Shown: one piece after another, positions 1-8,679 of the stretch | Layout: every line of letters starts with the position of its first letter | How positions within the stretch are numbered: the stretch's first letter is position 1 | DNA from: Phragmitibacter sp965284365 | GTDB lineage: Bacteria; Verrucomicrobiota; Verrucomicrobiia; Verrucomicrobiales; Verrucomicrobiaceae | Reading direction: 5' to 3' | Length of the DNA stretch: 64,000 nt | Assembly: GCA_965284365.1 (NCBI GenBank) | Contig: OZ260079.1 | Location: forward strand, 2,356,001 to 2,420,000 | Notes under the pieces: generated by a model | What the model saw: only the letters and a program-made list of their open reading frames with translations | Database searches by the model: none | What the model was told of the DNA's origin: nothing | Translations under genes and position numbers: made by a program

Positions 1-1614
1 TGTCTTTTGATGCACCGCCATGGCACCCACGAAGCGCCCGCCTTTATGAATGGGAACGCAGATGACGGATCGAATTTGGGTGGCGCGGTACGCTGCTAGC
101 ACCTCGGAAGATAACGCCATCGTCTCTACGTCCTCAGCCACGTAGGGTTTGTCATCCCGCATGAGTTGCAGCACTTCCGCACCGAATTGAGTAAAGGTAT
201 AGCGGCCCACGATGCTGGGCACGTTGCGGCAAAAGTCACCGCGGATGTTCATGGTGTCTTCATCGGCATCAATGTCCGCATAAGCAGAACGATCCACCAC
301 CAGGTGCTCGCCCAGTAATCGTGTGGCGGCAGCCATTATCTCGGAAGCGTTCGTAAGAGGTCGAATGGTGTCGTCCACCAAGGCCAGAAATTTGCGGCGT
401 TCCTCGAGCTCCCGGCGCTCCGTGATGTCCACGAAGGCCGCCACGCTTCCCCTGGGTTTGCCCTCGTCATCAAACAAAGGCGCCACGTATTCCAGAAGCC
501 GGACTTTGCGTCCGTTGGCATGCTCAATATTCACTTCGACGCCTCTGGACTCAATGCCTTCCCGGGCGGCAATTTGCATGGGCAACTCGGAGCCGGAGAT
601 TTCTCTTCCTGTGTCGTCAAGGACTCGAAAGTGTTGCGGCAGTTCCTCTTCTGGTGCGGTCTTGGACGCATTGGAAGAAACTTCCAAACCGAGGATCTCT
701 GCCAGGGCGGGATTCGTACGGATGTCTTTGCATTCGGTGTCTTTGGCTATGCCGATGCCAATGGGCATGACGGCCAGGAGCGTTTCGAGTTCGGCCAGAC
801 GTTCTCGGCTCTCAGCCTGTAGACGGCCAGCCTCGGCTTCCGTATGACGCCGTTCCGTGACATCGCTAAACAGGATGGCCACGCGATGGCTGTCGTGGGT
901 CTCACTGATCCGAAAGGCATAGCCGGACAACCAGCGGTTTAAAAATTGGGAGTAAAGTTCAAATCGCCGCGCTTTGCCTGTCTTCGCCACCTCGCCGCAA
1001 AGAGCGAACCAATGCTCCTCATGTTCAGGGTGGATTTGGCGAATCGTGCGGCCTATGCAGTCGTCCAGACCGGTATGCTGCGCGAAAGCGGGATTTACCT
1101 CAATTAAGCGCAAGTCAGCGGGTGACCCATCGGCGCCCCAATTGATTTCCACGACGCAGAAACCTTCGTCCATGGAGTTGAAGAGAAGGCGGTACTTTTC
1201 TTCGCTTTTGGAGAGTGCCGCTGCCGCGAGCTTTTCCTCTGTAATGTCGCGGAAGTAAGTAGAAAGACCTCCCGTCCTGATGGGAAAGGCTCGGATGGCG
1301 TACCAGCGTGACCAAGGCTCGTAAAAATACCGAAGCTCCGCGCACTGACCTGTCGCAACCGCCTGGCGGTATACCGATTCAAGGACGGTGCCCTTGTTCG
1401 CCGGGAAGATCTCCCAGAAATCCTGTCCGACCAGAGAATCCACATTCCCATCCATGTGGGGTCCCAGGAGCTTCCGGGCAGACTCGTTCAGGTAGCTGAA
1501 ACGCCACTCCGCATCAAATGCCGCAAACCCATCGGTGATGCTCTCCAGGATACTGATAAGTTGGTCCTCGCCTTCGCCTGGTAGGATAGGGGCATTGGAG
1601 TCGAGTGTGCTCAA
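1..1614 (-). CDS. multi-PAS/GAF sensor protein, C-terminus beyond the window
   Basis: The frame is open on the minus strand from a TTG at 1614 to the window edge, giving 538 codons with the 3' part missing. An in-frame stop lies eight codons upstream of the TTG. A later in-frame ATG near 1457 is an alternative start but would cut into the first PAS domain. Three PAS-like units are readable at about residues 10-115, 145-260 and 270-395, each linked by helical segments with the typical D-I/V-T-E-x motif that ends PAS/PAC units. A GAF-like domain starts near residue 410 and runs to the edge. The usual output in this architecture is a histidine kinase, GGDEF or serine phosphatase module, but that part is not visible, so the output cannot be named. 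No transmembrane helix is seen, suggesting a cytoplasmic sensor. Confidence 0.8.
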   Translation of the reverse strand, partial: MSTLDSNAPILPGEGEDQLISILESITDGFAAFDAEWRFSYLNESARKLLGPHMDGNVDSLVGQDFWEIFPANKGTVLESVYRQAVATGQCAELRYFYEPWSRWYAIRAFPIRTGGLSTYFRDITEEKLAAAALSKSEEKYRLLFNSMDEGFCVVEINWGADGSPADLRLIEVNPAFAQHTGLDDCIGRTIRQIHPEHEEHWFALCGEVAKTGKARRFELYSQFLNRWLSGYAFRISETHDSHRVAILFSDVTERRHTEAEAGRLQAESRERLAELETLLAVMPIGIGIAKDTECKDIRTNPALAEILGLEVSSNASKTAPEEELPQHFRVLDDTGREISGSELPMQIAAREGIESRGVEVNIEHANGRKVRLLEYVAPLFDDEGKPRGSVAAFVDITERRELEERRKFLALVDDTIRPLTNASEIMAAATRLLGEHLVVDRSAYADIDADEDTMNIRGDFCRNVPSIVGRYTFTQFGAEVLQLMRDDKPYVAEDVETMALSSEVLAAYRATQIRSVICVPIHKGGRFVGAMAVHQKT

Positions 1615-1746
1615 TGATCGAAGGTGTTCGGTGTTCAGATGCTAATTTTTGCGCGGCGCAAAGCCAGACAAAAATAGTCTTAAGCACCCCTCAAGCCCTC
1701 CACAAAGCCTCGCAACACCCTCATTGTTGGCAGGACAGCAGAACGA

Positions 1747-2673
1747 TTAACGCCAAAGCCAGCGCAAGGTGTCAGGGAAAAGACTCGCGCCATGCTTGCC
1801 GTTGTGCGTCCCTTCACCCAACACGAATTGATAGTCCCATCCGGCATACTTCAAGGCAGCCGCCATATCCTGATTGGCCAGCGGCCAGTTGCCAAACTGG
1901 TTGTCGATGTCGTTCTTTCCGTCCTGTAGGAAGACGCGAATGCTGCGGCGCTGCTCCAAGACCTTTTGTTGTTCGGGCGTGGTGTAAACCTGCTTCGCAT
2001 TTTCCGGTAGAGTCTTGCGGATGGCAGGCGGATAAATGTAACCGCCGCGGATATTCGTGAAGCTGCCGATGTGGCTCACTACCTTTCGGAAAGCGTCCGG
2101 ACGTTCCCAAGCAACGGTGAAAGCGCAGATCCCGCCACTACTGTTGCCGCAGATGGCGCGCTGATTTGGATCATCGGTGAGTTTGTAAGTTTTGGCGACT
2201 TCGGGCAGGATTTCTTCAAGAAGGAACTTCGCGTAAACACCGTCCGGCGTGTCGTACTCAAAGCTGCGATTGCTGCGCGGCTTTGCTTTGGGATCAGGCG
2301 TTGGGAACTGTCCAGGGCTGATGAAGATGCCGATGGTCACAGGCATTTCTTTTTTGGCGATGAGATTGTCAAAGGCCCAGATGGCATTGTGCGGACCAGC
2401 AAAGTTCTTGTCCTCGGGTTTTGCTTTGCCACCGTCCTGAAACACCATCACCGCCGCTGGCTTGGAAGCATCATATTGTGCGGGCACATAAACCCACCAG
2501 TCACGCACCGTCCCATCGTAAATCTTTGATTTCCAAGGCTCCATCGGCACAACCTTACCATGAGGCACACCGGGCTGCGGAAGTGAGTCAGGCCCGAGAA
2601 TGTATTGATCATCCTGAGGAGCGGCGGGCAGGCTGAAGGCCAGAGCCAGAAAGAGAGCGATGCGTAAAAACAT
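1747..2673 (-). CDS. secreted Fes/esterase D-type alpha/beta hydrolase
   Basis: This 308-residue protein starts at the Met that begins a clean signal peptide (MFLRIALFLALAFSLPAA); the frame extends 29 codons further upstream, but that extension would bury the signal. The fold resembles the enterochelin-esterase/putative esterase family. The nucleophile elbow GNSSGG lies at residues 176-181 with Ser179. A D-G-K-N-D segment and a G-T-H-N-G-K-H segment near the C-terminus supply plausible acid and His residues. Proteins of this type hydrolyse esters in the periplasm, often on sugar- or aromatic-linked substrates; the substrate here is not evident. It is transcribed divergently from the LacI-type regulator at 2776, about 100 bp away, so that regulator is a plausible controller. 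Confidence 0.8.
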   Translation of the reverse strand: MFLRIALFLALAFSLPAAPQDDQYILGPDSLPQPGVPHGKVVPMEPWKSKIYDGTVRDWWVYVPAQYDASKPAAVMVFQDGGKAKPEDKNFAGPHNAIWAFDNLIAKKEMPVTIGIFISPGQFPTPDPKAKPRSNRSFEYDTPDGVYAKFLLEEILPEVAKTYKLTDDPNQRAICGNSSGGICAFTVAWERPDAFRKVVSHIGSFTNIRGGYIYPPAIRKTLPENAKQVYTTPEQQKVLEQRRSIRVFLQDGKNDIDNQFGNWPLANQDMAAALKYAGWDYQFVLGEGTHNGKHGASLFPDTLRWLWR

Positions 2674-2775
2674 GAGGGTGACGGAACGAGGGGACTGCCT
2701 CGGGTCTTGCATCCGGCTGAGCGGCAAAGCTTCGCCATGGCATGAGGCATGCTTTTTCATGGGAAAGACCTTCTC

Positions 2776-3849
2776 ATGCCCGAGTCTGCCATCCGCATGC
2801 GGGACATAGCCGAACGCGCCGGTGTTTCACCTGCGACGGTTTCCCGCGCCCTCAAGGATGACCCTCGGATTGGGGTGGATTTGCGTGAGCGCATCAAGGC
2901 CCTGGCGCATGCGTTGGGTTACGTGCCCAATCCCATGGTGCAAGCGCTGATGCGCCAACGACGCCAACGGACCACACCGCAGTTGGAGAAGATCGCCTTG
3001 GTCACCAACGACCACCACGACTCTTGGCGGGGCAAGGATGTCTGCCGCTGGTATCTGGAGGGCATCCGTGAGCGGGCCGAACAGCTTGGCGTGCAGATCG
3101 AAGTCTTTTCCCTGGAAGCCTTGGGCGATGATCCTGTGCGTTTGCGCGCCGTGCTGCAAACCCGGGGCGTGCGCGGTATGATCCTGGGATTCTCGCGCGA
3201 TGCGGAGCATCCCATGCTGATCGATGTGAATGGATTTTCCGTGGTGGGGCTAGGCACCTATTTCTCCGGCATCGCTGTCGACCGGGTGCACCTCAATGGC
3301 TTCTACAATGTAAAGCTGGCCATCCGGCAACTCCGTGCGCTCGGCTATCAGAAGCCTGCTTTGGTCGCTCCTGTGAGGAACAACGCTGTTGTGGGTGGCC
3401 AGTGGTCCGCGGCCGCGCTGGATGAACAGTGGCAGCGTGGAAAAGAAGAGCAATGCCCACCGCATCTGATCGGCGGAACCAAGGCGGATATGAAAGCCTT
3501 CCGCGATTGGTTCGAGACCCACCGTCCCGACGCGATTATCGCGTACAAAGTGAATGTCATCGAGCTACTTGAGCGACTCCGGCTTCGTGTGCCGGAGGAC
3601 ATTGGTGTCGCATCCCTCTTCGCAACCGACCAGGAGCGAAAATCCATGGCCGGCATCGACGGCAATCTGGATCAGGTTGGCGCCGCCGCTGTCGATCTGC
3701 TTCTTCAGAAAATGCAAATACACGAATGCGGCATTCCGGAGCATCCCAGGGATGTCCTAATCGCAGGCACTTGGCGCGAAGGGCCTACACTGCGGATGAG
3801 GGAGGAAAAGTCACCTCGCAAAAAGGCTGCGTTACACCCTGTGTCGTAA
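2776..3849 (+). CDS. LacI/GalR-family transcriptional regulator
   Basis: A 357-residue protein. The ATG at 2776 was preferred over one nine codons upstream because a GGGAAAG Shine-Dalgarno-like sequence sits about 8 nt before it and the family N-terminus follows directly. Residues 5-55 form the LacI helix-turn-helix plus hinge (I-R-M-R-D-I-A, V-S-P-A-T-V-S-R-A-L, A-L-G-Y-V-P-N-P). The rest is a periplasmic-binding-protein-like effector domain. Such regulators usually repress carbohydrate-use genes in response to a sugar. The neighbour on the other side of the shared promoter region is a secreted esterase (1747-2673). The 3' end overlaps the convergent AIR-synthase-like gene by 65 bp, so the last about 20 codons of both genes share DNA. 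Confidence 0.88.
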   Translation: MPESAIRMRDIAERAGVSPATVSRALKDDPRIGVDLRERIKALAHALGYVPNPMVQALMRQRRQRTTPQLEKIALVTNDHHDSWRGKDVCRWYLEGIRERAEQLGVQIEVFSLEALGDDPVRLRAVLQTRGVRGMILGFSRDAEHPMLIDVNGFSVVGLGTYFSGIAVDRVHLNGFYNVKLAIRQLRALGYQKPALVAPVRNNAVVGGQWSAAALDEQWQRGKEEQCPPHLIGGTKADMKAFRDWFETHRPDAIIAYKVNVIELLERLRLRVPEDIGVASLFATDQERKSMAGIDGNLDQVGAAAVDLLLQKMQIHECGIPEHPRDVLIAGTWREGPTLRMREEKSPRKKAALHPVS

Positions 3850-4753
3850 ACGAAATCGCGTTGCTGGTTTCCATGATACCGATGGCTGCGCAATGAAGGT
3901 CTCGCCCGGCGAAAGTGGCGATGACCTCAGCCACATTTTCTTTCTTCACGGTGAGCAGGTAACCGTAACTCGGAAAACAGAGCAGCCACCGCTTCAGATC
4001 AACGCCTTCAGGACGTGGCAGGCTATCCAAATCCAATGTCGCCCCACAACGCGAAGTCGCGCAAAACATGGCAAGGGTCCCAGGAATGCCGCCATTGCTG
4101 ATATCTTTTCCACCAGTGATCAGGCCCGCCTCGCTCAACTGCGGGAGCAGCGCCAGATCCCCCTGCAATCGCTCCGCAGGTGATCCAACACTCGCATTCC
4201 AGAAAAGCGTACCTTGGCCTCGAAACGCCGCCCGCAGGTCCACCGCTGTCAAAAGTACATCTCCAGGCTCGGCCGTGAAACTGGAGATGATCCGCTTCGC
4301 TTTGCCAAGTACTGCTGCCGCCAACAATGGTGTGCGCTCAACCGGAAACCGCGTGGTATGCCCACCTACGATTGGAACTCCATAGGCCTCCGATGCCGCA
4401 CGCATCCCCGTCCAAAGCTCCTTCGCCATCAGAGAACTAGGATTCGCCCATAACACATCCACAATCGCCGTGGGCCTTCCTCCCATCGCCGCGATATCAC
4501 TCAGGTTCACCATGACCGCGCAATAACCAGCGAACCATGGATCCATTTCAATGAACGCCTCCATCATCCCCTCGGCGGCGAAGAGCAGATAACCATCCCC
4601 ATCAGGTATAGCCGCCGTATCGTCACCAATCTCAATATCCGGCGTCGTCTCCACAGCAGGCGAGTAAGCCTGAAGGATACCCATCTTCTCCATCACGTTC
4701 GGATGCTTCCGCAGGTCCGAAATGAGGGATGTCAGATCAAGCGCGTCTGCCAT
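3785..4753 (-). CDS. AIR synthase-related protein, Sll0787 family (Nit1C cluster)
   Basis: The 322-residue protein has the PurM/ThiL/SelD-type fold. The N-terminal half carries the ATP/Mg site pattern E-I-G-D-D-T-A-A-I and, further on, N-L-S-D-I-A-A-M-G-G, and the C-terminal half carries I-T-G-G-K-D-I-S-N-G-G-I. These match the AIR synthase-related Sll0787 family found almost only in Nit1C clusters (NitF in Pseudomonas naming). The enzymatic reaction is unknown; the fold suggests ATP-dependent phosphorylation or amidine formation. It is the last gene of the long minus-strand run but is separated from the other Nit1C members by four unrelated genes. Its start is 29 nt after the stop of the rhodanese-YceI gene, so it may still be co-transcribed. 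Confidence 0.85.
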   Translation of the reverse strand: MADALDLTSLISDLRKHPNVMEKMGILQAYSPAVETTPDIEIGDDTAAIPDGDGYLLFAAEGMMEAFIEMDPWFAGYCAVMVNLSDIAAMGGRPTAIVDVLWANPSSLMAKELWTGMRAASEAYGVPIVGGHTTRFPVERTPLLAAAVLGKAKRIISSFTAEPGDVLLTAVDLRAAFRGQGTLFWNASVGSPAERLQGDLALLPQLSEAGLITGGKDISNGGIPGTLAMFCATSRCGATLDLDSLPRPEGVDLKRWLLCFPSYGYLLTVKKENVAEVIATFAGRDLHCAAIGIMETSNAISFTTQGVTQPFCEVTFPPSSAV

Positions 4754-4782
4754 GACATACCAATGCTATGCGTGCCATACGG

Positions 4783-5706
4783 CTACACCCTTTTCTTCGC
4801 AACGATCTTCAAATGCAAATGCACAAGATCATTCACAAGATGCCCGCCCAGCCAGTCAAAGAACTTCCCAGAACCATAAAGCGCACCCCACCGCGTCCGA
4901 TCCAAATCCAATTCTGCCTGGCCCCCAATCGTATCCTGATCCGCAAAGCCAGTCACCGCAGTGAATTCCACCGGATGCGTCTGCCCCCGCAGCGTGACAC
5001 TACCGGTAATCGCATAATTCGGCGACCCCGGCGTCGTCCCAGAAATCGGCGTCGCTTGATCCGCGGTAAACGTGGCCGTGGGCCAGTTCGCCGTATCAAA
5101 GAAATCCGCATCCATGAGATGCCGGATCAGCATGGCATTCATGCCAGCATCTGCGAGATCCGCACAAGCAATGCTTCGCATGTCAGCCTCAAATCGTGCG
5201 CTGACCAGTTCCCCGTTCTTCACAGCGATTTCTCCGCCTGAAAACCGGATCGTCCCCTCATGGTGATTCAAAAGATTCTTCCCCGTCCAACGCACTACGC
5301 TCTTCTCTGTATCCAGGGCGAAAGTCCCTTGCACGGGCACATCCGGCGCGGCCTCATGCTGCTCCACTTCCAGCGGATAGCCCGCCGCTTCCCACGACTC
5401 CGTTCCACCATCCAGCGCATACACATGAGTGTAACCAGCGGCGCACAGCTTCTCCGCTGCCACTTGGGCCGCCAGCGAACTGGAGCTCCGTCCATAGACC
5501 GCCACCGACGCGCCCGTATCAGCGTTCAACTTTTTAACCTGTTCAACAAATGAAGTCTCGTAAACACAGGCACGGCTGGCCCCATTGATATGACCACGGC
5601 GAAAGCAGTCCTCATTCATGACGTCGAGCAGCATAAGCGGCTTGCCGCTATCCAGCCAATGGTGCAATTCCATGGCGGAGATGGTGAAAGGTGTCGAAGG
5701 TTTCAT
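4783..5706 (-). CDS. rhodanese-like / YceI-like fusion protein
   Basis: A 307-residue protein with two domains. Residues 8-112 are a rhodanese-like domain (L-L-D-V, F-R-R-G-H-I-N-G-A at 35-43, G-G-T-E-S-W at 100-105). Residues about 128-305 are a YceI-like domain (F-A-L-D-T-E-K-S-V-V-R-W-T-G-K), a lipocalin-like barrel that in other proteins binds isoprenoid quinones or amides. The rhodanese active-site loop reads V-Y-G-R-S-S-S (70-76), with Gly72 where the catalytic Cys should be, so persulfide sulfur transfer is unlikely; the domain may bind or scaffold. There is no signal peptide, whereas most YceI proteins are periplasmic. It lies 26 nt downstream of the hydrolase gene and 29 nt upstream of the Nit1C AIR-synthase-like gene. 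The fusion is clear; its function is not. Confidence 0.85.
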   Translation of the reverse strand: MKPSTPFTISAMELHHWLDSGKPLMLLDVMNEDCFRRGHINGASRACVYETSFVEQVKKLNADTGASVAVYGRSSSSLAAQVAAEKLCAAGYTHVYALDGGTESWEAAGYPLEVEQHEAAPDVPVQGTFALDTEKSVVRWTGKNLLNHHEGTIRFSGGEIAVKNGELVSARFEADMRSIACADLADAGMNAMLIRHLMDADFFDTANWPTATFTADQATPISGTTPGSPNYAITGSVTLRGQTHPVEFTAVTGFADQDTIGGQAELDLDRTRWGALYGSGKFFDWLGGHLVNDLVHLHLKIVAKKRV

Positions 5707-5732
5707 AGTAGTTTAGCTTAAAAAATTAGATT

Positions 5733-6380
5733 TCAGGACAGAGAAGTCAGCCAGCGTTTAGCCTCTTCCAATTCGGCGGAAGTCAGTTGATGCCCGGCAT
5801 CATTCCAACGCAAAGTGACATCGGCGCCAGCTTCGCTCAGCATCTCGCCAAGCTCAGCAGTATTCTTCGCCGGGATTAGCGGATCAAGCTCACCAGCGGA
5901 AAGGAACACACGCGTTCCTTTCAAGTCCGGTTGCGACTTAGGCTGCAACGGCACCATCGCCCGCAACAATACCGCACCACTCAGAATTCCGGGCCGCAGC
6001 AAAAGCAGGCTCGCCGCGATGTTCGCACCATTGGAATAACCCAGGGCCACGATCTTTTTTGCATTCAATCCGTAGTGGCTGACCGCAGCTTCCACAAAGT
6101 CCGCCAGTTCACCCGTACGGTGAATCAGGTCGGCTTCATCGAACACTCCTTCCGCCAATCGACGGAAGAAGCGCGGCATGCCATTTTCGAGGATCTTACC
6201 TCGCGGGCTGAGCAGTGCCGCGCCGGGCAGGAGCGACTGACCCAGTTCAATCAGATCATGTTCGTTGCCGCCTGTGCCATGCAGGAGCAGCAGCACCGGG
6301 GCATCAGATCCTGAGGCACCAGGCACAAACCGGTGAATAAATCCAAGCGATGTCGTGGAAGCAGAAGGAGTAACATTCAT
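5733..6380 (-). CDS. carboxylesterase/phospholipase-type alpha/beta hydrolase (MhqD-like)
   Basis: A 215-residue cytoplasmic hydrolase. L-L-L-H-G-T-G-G-N-E at 31-40 forms the oxyanion region, G-Y-S-N-G-A at 114-119 is the nucleophile elbow (Ser116), Asp166 lies in G-E-L-D-P-L-I-P and His197 in D-A-G-H-Q-L, completing a catalytic triad. Size and motifs fit the phospholipase/carboxylesterase family that includes MhqD and YpfH. The gene follows the ring-cleaving dioxygenase by only 12 nt; the same pairing is known for MhqO/MhqD in Bacillus, where the products help detoxify quinones. Quinone or aromatic degradation is therefore inferred from context, not shown. Confidence 0.85.
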   Translation of the reverse strand: MNVTPSASTTSLGFIHRFVPGASGSDAPVLLLLHGTGGNEHDLIELGQSLLPGAALLSPRGKILENGMPRFFRRLAEGVFDEADLIHRTGELADFVEAAVSHYGLNAKKIVALGYSNGANIAASLLLLRPGILSGAVLLRAMVPLQPKSQPDLKGTRVFLSAGELDPLIPAKNTAELGEMLSEAGADVTLRWNDAGHQLTSAELEEAKRWLTSLS

Positions 6381-6392
6381 GGCTCGATCAGA

Positions 6393-7373
6393 TTAAGCTT
6401 GGTTCGCAGGTTGATAGTTCAAAGGAGTCAGACCGGCTTCGATCTTCTGCCGATGCGGTTCCAGGAACGGCGGCAAAGCCAGACGTTCACCCAGGTGGGA
6501 AGCTTCTTCACCATCCGCTGTGAATCCAGGTCCGTCGGTAGCGATCTCAAACAAGATGCCGCCGGGGATGCGGAAATACAGCGACTGGAAGTAGTGACGG
6601 TTCACCTGACCTGACGTGCCAATACCACTCGCCTCGATCTGCTTCTGCCACGCAAGCAGCGCCTCCGAGTCTTTCACACGCCAAGCAACGTGATGCACGC
6701 CGCGTGTACCCTGGCCGCCACGATGCAGACCTTCCTTGAGCAAAAGACGCGCACCCGGACCACCAGGACCAGTATCATACAATCCCGTCTCTTTCTCATC
6801 CGCACGGAAGTTCAAAACCTCCGTCAGGAAGTCGGCCGTATCTGCGGCATTGTGCACCTCTAACGTCACCGAACCGAGACTAACAATTGCCGAGTCCAAC
6901 GGCAATGGACTACCTTTCCAGGGATGAAAAGGCCCCGTCGCTTCGGCTTCTGTGGCAGGCTGCGCGATCAAACGCAGGTGCTGATTCTCGGCATCACGAA
7001 ACGTAAGCGTTGGCAGGCCAAACTGACCTTCCACATTACCATGCGTCACGCCCTCCTTCGTGAACCGGTCGGCCCACGCTTCCAGCGTCTTATCGTCGCC
7101 CAGCACGCGCAATCCTGTCTCGGTTACTGTGCCCGCGCCGTTATGTGCCGGCCTCATGCCCGCCCAGTCAAAGAAGGTCAGGTCCGTACCCGCGCTGCCA
7201 AGCTCATCTGCATAGAAGAGGTGATAAGCGGAGACATCGTCCTGGTTCACCGTCTTCTTCACCAGACGCATGCCGAGGACACGCGTGTAAAAGTCCACAT
7301 TCGCCACGGCATTGCCCGTCACCGCAGTGACGTGGTGCAGGCCATGGAGGCTAAGATTTGAGTTGTTTTGCAT
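6393..7373 (-). CDS. ring-cleaving dioxygenase of the glyoxalase/VOC superfamily (MhqO-like)
   Basis: This 326-residue protein has two tandem VOC (glyoxalase/extradiol dioxygenase) modules. The first starts with L-H-G-L-H-H-V-T-A-V-T-G (9-20), where a metal-ligand His is expected. The second has T-R-G-V-H-H-V-A-W-R-V and ends with G-G-I-L-F-E-I-A-T-D-G-P-G-F, the typical metal-binding Glu segment. The pattern fits the LinE/PcpA/MhqO group of Fe(II) hydroquinone-cleaving dioxygenases. It is the first gene of a tight three-gene block with the hydrolase (12 nt away) and the rhodanese-YceI fusion (26 nt further). The substrate is unknown; a role in quinone stress or aromatic turnover is inferred. 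Confidence 0.85.
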   Translation of the reverse strand: MQNNSNLSLHGLHHVTAVTGNAVANVDFYTRVLGMRLVKKTVNQDDVSAYHLFYADELGSAGTDLTFFDWAGMRPAHNGAGTVTETGLRVLGDDKTLEAWADRFTKEGVTHGNVEGQFGLPTLTFRDAENQHLRLIAQPATEAEATGPFHPWKGSPLPLDSAIVSLGSVTLEVHNAADTADFLTEVLNFRADEKETGLYDTGPGGPGARLLLKEGLHRGGQGTRGVHHVAWRVKDSEALLAWQKQIEASGIGTSGQVNRHYFQSLYFRIPGGILFEIATDGPGFTADGEEASHLGERLALPPFLEPHRQKIEAGLTPLNYQPANQA

Positions 7374-7457
7374 GTGCCCAAGATGCGCCCACCGCGCAGT
7401 TTGGTTAATACTTTGTTCCGCCGCTGAGCATAACCTGGGGGTTGCCTCATTTCATCA

Positions 7458-8621
7458 TCACAATAGCCGCCACCTCGCTTGCCGGAGCACCGCTAGCTTC
7501 GGTTCCTTCATCGTCTCATACCAGAGCGATAGCAATGTTCCATCTCCCAGTTCCACCGTGCTCGGATACCCGAGATCACCTCCTATGCCATCGGTCGAGA
7601 TCAGCATCGCTTCACCCCACGTTTTCCCATTATCCGTGCTAAGCCGTGCTTGATTGCCAAAAGGCGGACGCCGGTGGCCATAAGTCATGAGCAACCGGTC
7701 ATCCCGCAACCTCAGCAGATGCGATGGCAGACCGTAAACCCCAATGTCATGCGGCTCCGTCCAAGTCTTGCCTCCATCGCGCGACTCCGTTTGCAAGGTA
7801 TGCCCTTTGTGCTGATCATTGTGATTGCGAATCTGCACGATGATCGTGCCATCCGCCGCTTCCACAGCGTGCAGTTCATGGTAGCCGTTGGTTGCCTTAT
7901 CACCCTTGCGTGTCGGAATCTCCGCTAGCCACTGCCAGGTCTCCCCATCGTCGCGGGATTCAGCGATCCCCACTGTCTTTTCATCGGACCAAAGATGCTT
8001 GCCTGCATACAGCAATCGGCCATCCTTCAACTGAATCGGCCCGTGCGGACTGTTCACAATCGTGGGAATGGGCGGCGACCACGTAATCCCGCCATCTGTG
8101 GAGCGCAGCACCCATTCGCCGAGGGCCGCCTTGCGTTGCTCTGGCGTGAGTAAATCCCGCGTGGCTTTCCATAGCGCCAGTTTTTCCTCAGGCCATGTCT
8201 TGCTTTGCTCCGCTTTCGCCAGTGAAGGCTCATAGGCCAGCGAAGTAAAAGTCGTCACCAGGAGTGTGCCTTTGGCCGTTTCGAGTATGCCTGCATCCCG
8301 ATCATCGATCGCGCCATCCAGCAGCACTCGCGGGCGCGACCAAGTCATGCCGTTGTCTTTCGATGTCAGCGATACCACTTGTCCGAAAGGGCACACATGT
8401 TCCGCGCGGCCACCCGAGCACACCGCCCATAGCTCGCCATTGCTGCGCCGGGCCACCGTTGGCCAACCATGATAGAACTGCGGCTGCGAGGTGACCGTCT
8501 TGGTCTCCAGGATCTCGCAGTTGGTCGGACCGCCTGCGGAAGCAGAGGCCCACGGTGTGGCTGCTAGAGAAGCAGCGGCGGCGGACGCAGAATGACGAAG
8601 GAAGGTGCGGCGATTGGTCAT
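7458..8621 (-). CDS. Tat-exported sialidase-like beta-propeller protein
   Basis: A 387-residue protein with a twin-arginine signal (T-N-R-R-T-F-L-R-H, then an Ala-rich core to about residue 30). It contains five Asp-box (BNR) motifs of the S-x-D-x-G-x-x-W type (SKDNGMTW at 87-94, then STDGGITW, SRDDGETW, SRDGGKTW, STDNGKTW), which mark a six-bladed sialidase-type propeller. Planctomycetes and Verrucomicrobia carry many such exo-sialidase-like proteins acting on host or algal glycans. The Arg triad and nucleophile Tyr were not traced, so activity is uncertain. The gene sits between Nit1C genes on the same strand, with gaps of 58 and 84 bp, and has no obvious link to nitrile metabolism. Confidence 0.82.
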   Translation of the reverse strand: MTNRRTFLRHSASAAAASLAATPWASASAGGPTNCEILETKTVTSQPQFYHGWPTVARRSNGELWAVCSGGRAEHVCPFGQVVSLTSKDNGMTWSRPRVLLDGAIDDRDAGILETAKGTLLVTTFTSLAYEPSLAKAEQSKTWPEEKLALWKATRDLLTPEQRKAALGEWVLRSTDGGITWSPPIPTIVNSPHGPIQLKDGRLLYAGKHLWSDEKTVGIAESRDDGETWQWLAEIPTRKGDKATNGYHELHAVEAADGTIIVQIRNHNDQHKGHTLQTESRDGGKTWTEPHDIGVYGLPSHLLRLRDDRLLMTYGHRRPPFGNQARLSTDNGKTWGEAMLISTDGIGGDLGYPSTVELGDGTLLSLWYETMKEPKLAVLRQARWRLL

Positions 8622-8679
8622 GGCCTAGCCAATACGCCACCACGCCGCCCGCTTTTACGATGGTCTCAGGACGATCGCC

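Noticed and set aside
5733..6380. Thought of as a Nit1C member
   Set aside because: The hydrolase pairs with the dioxygenase and belongs to no Nit1C family.
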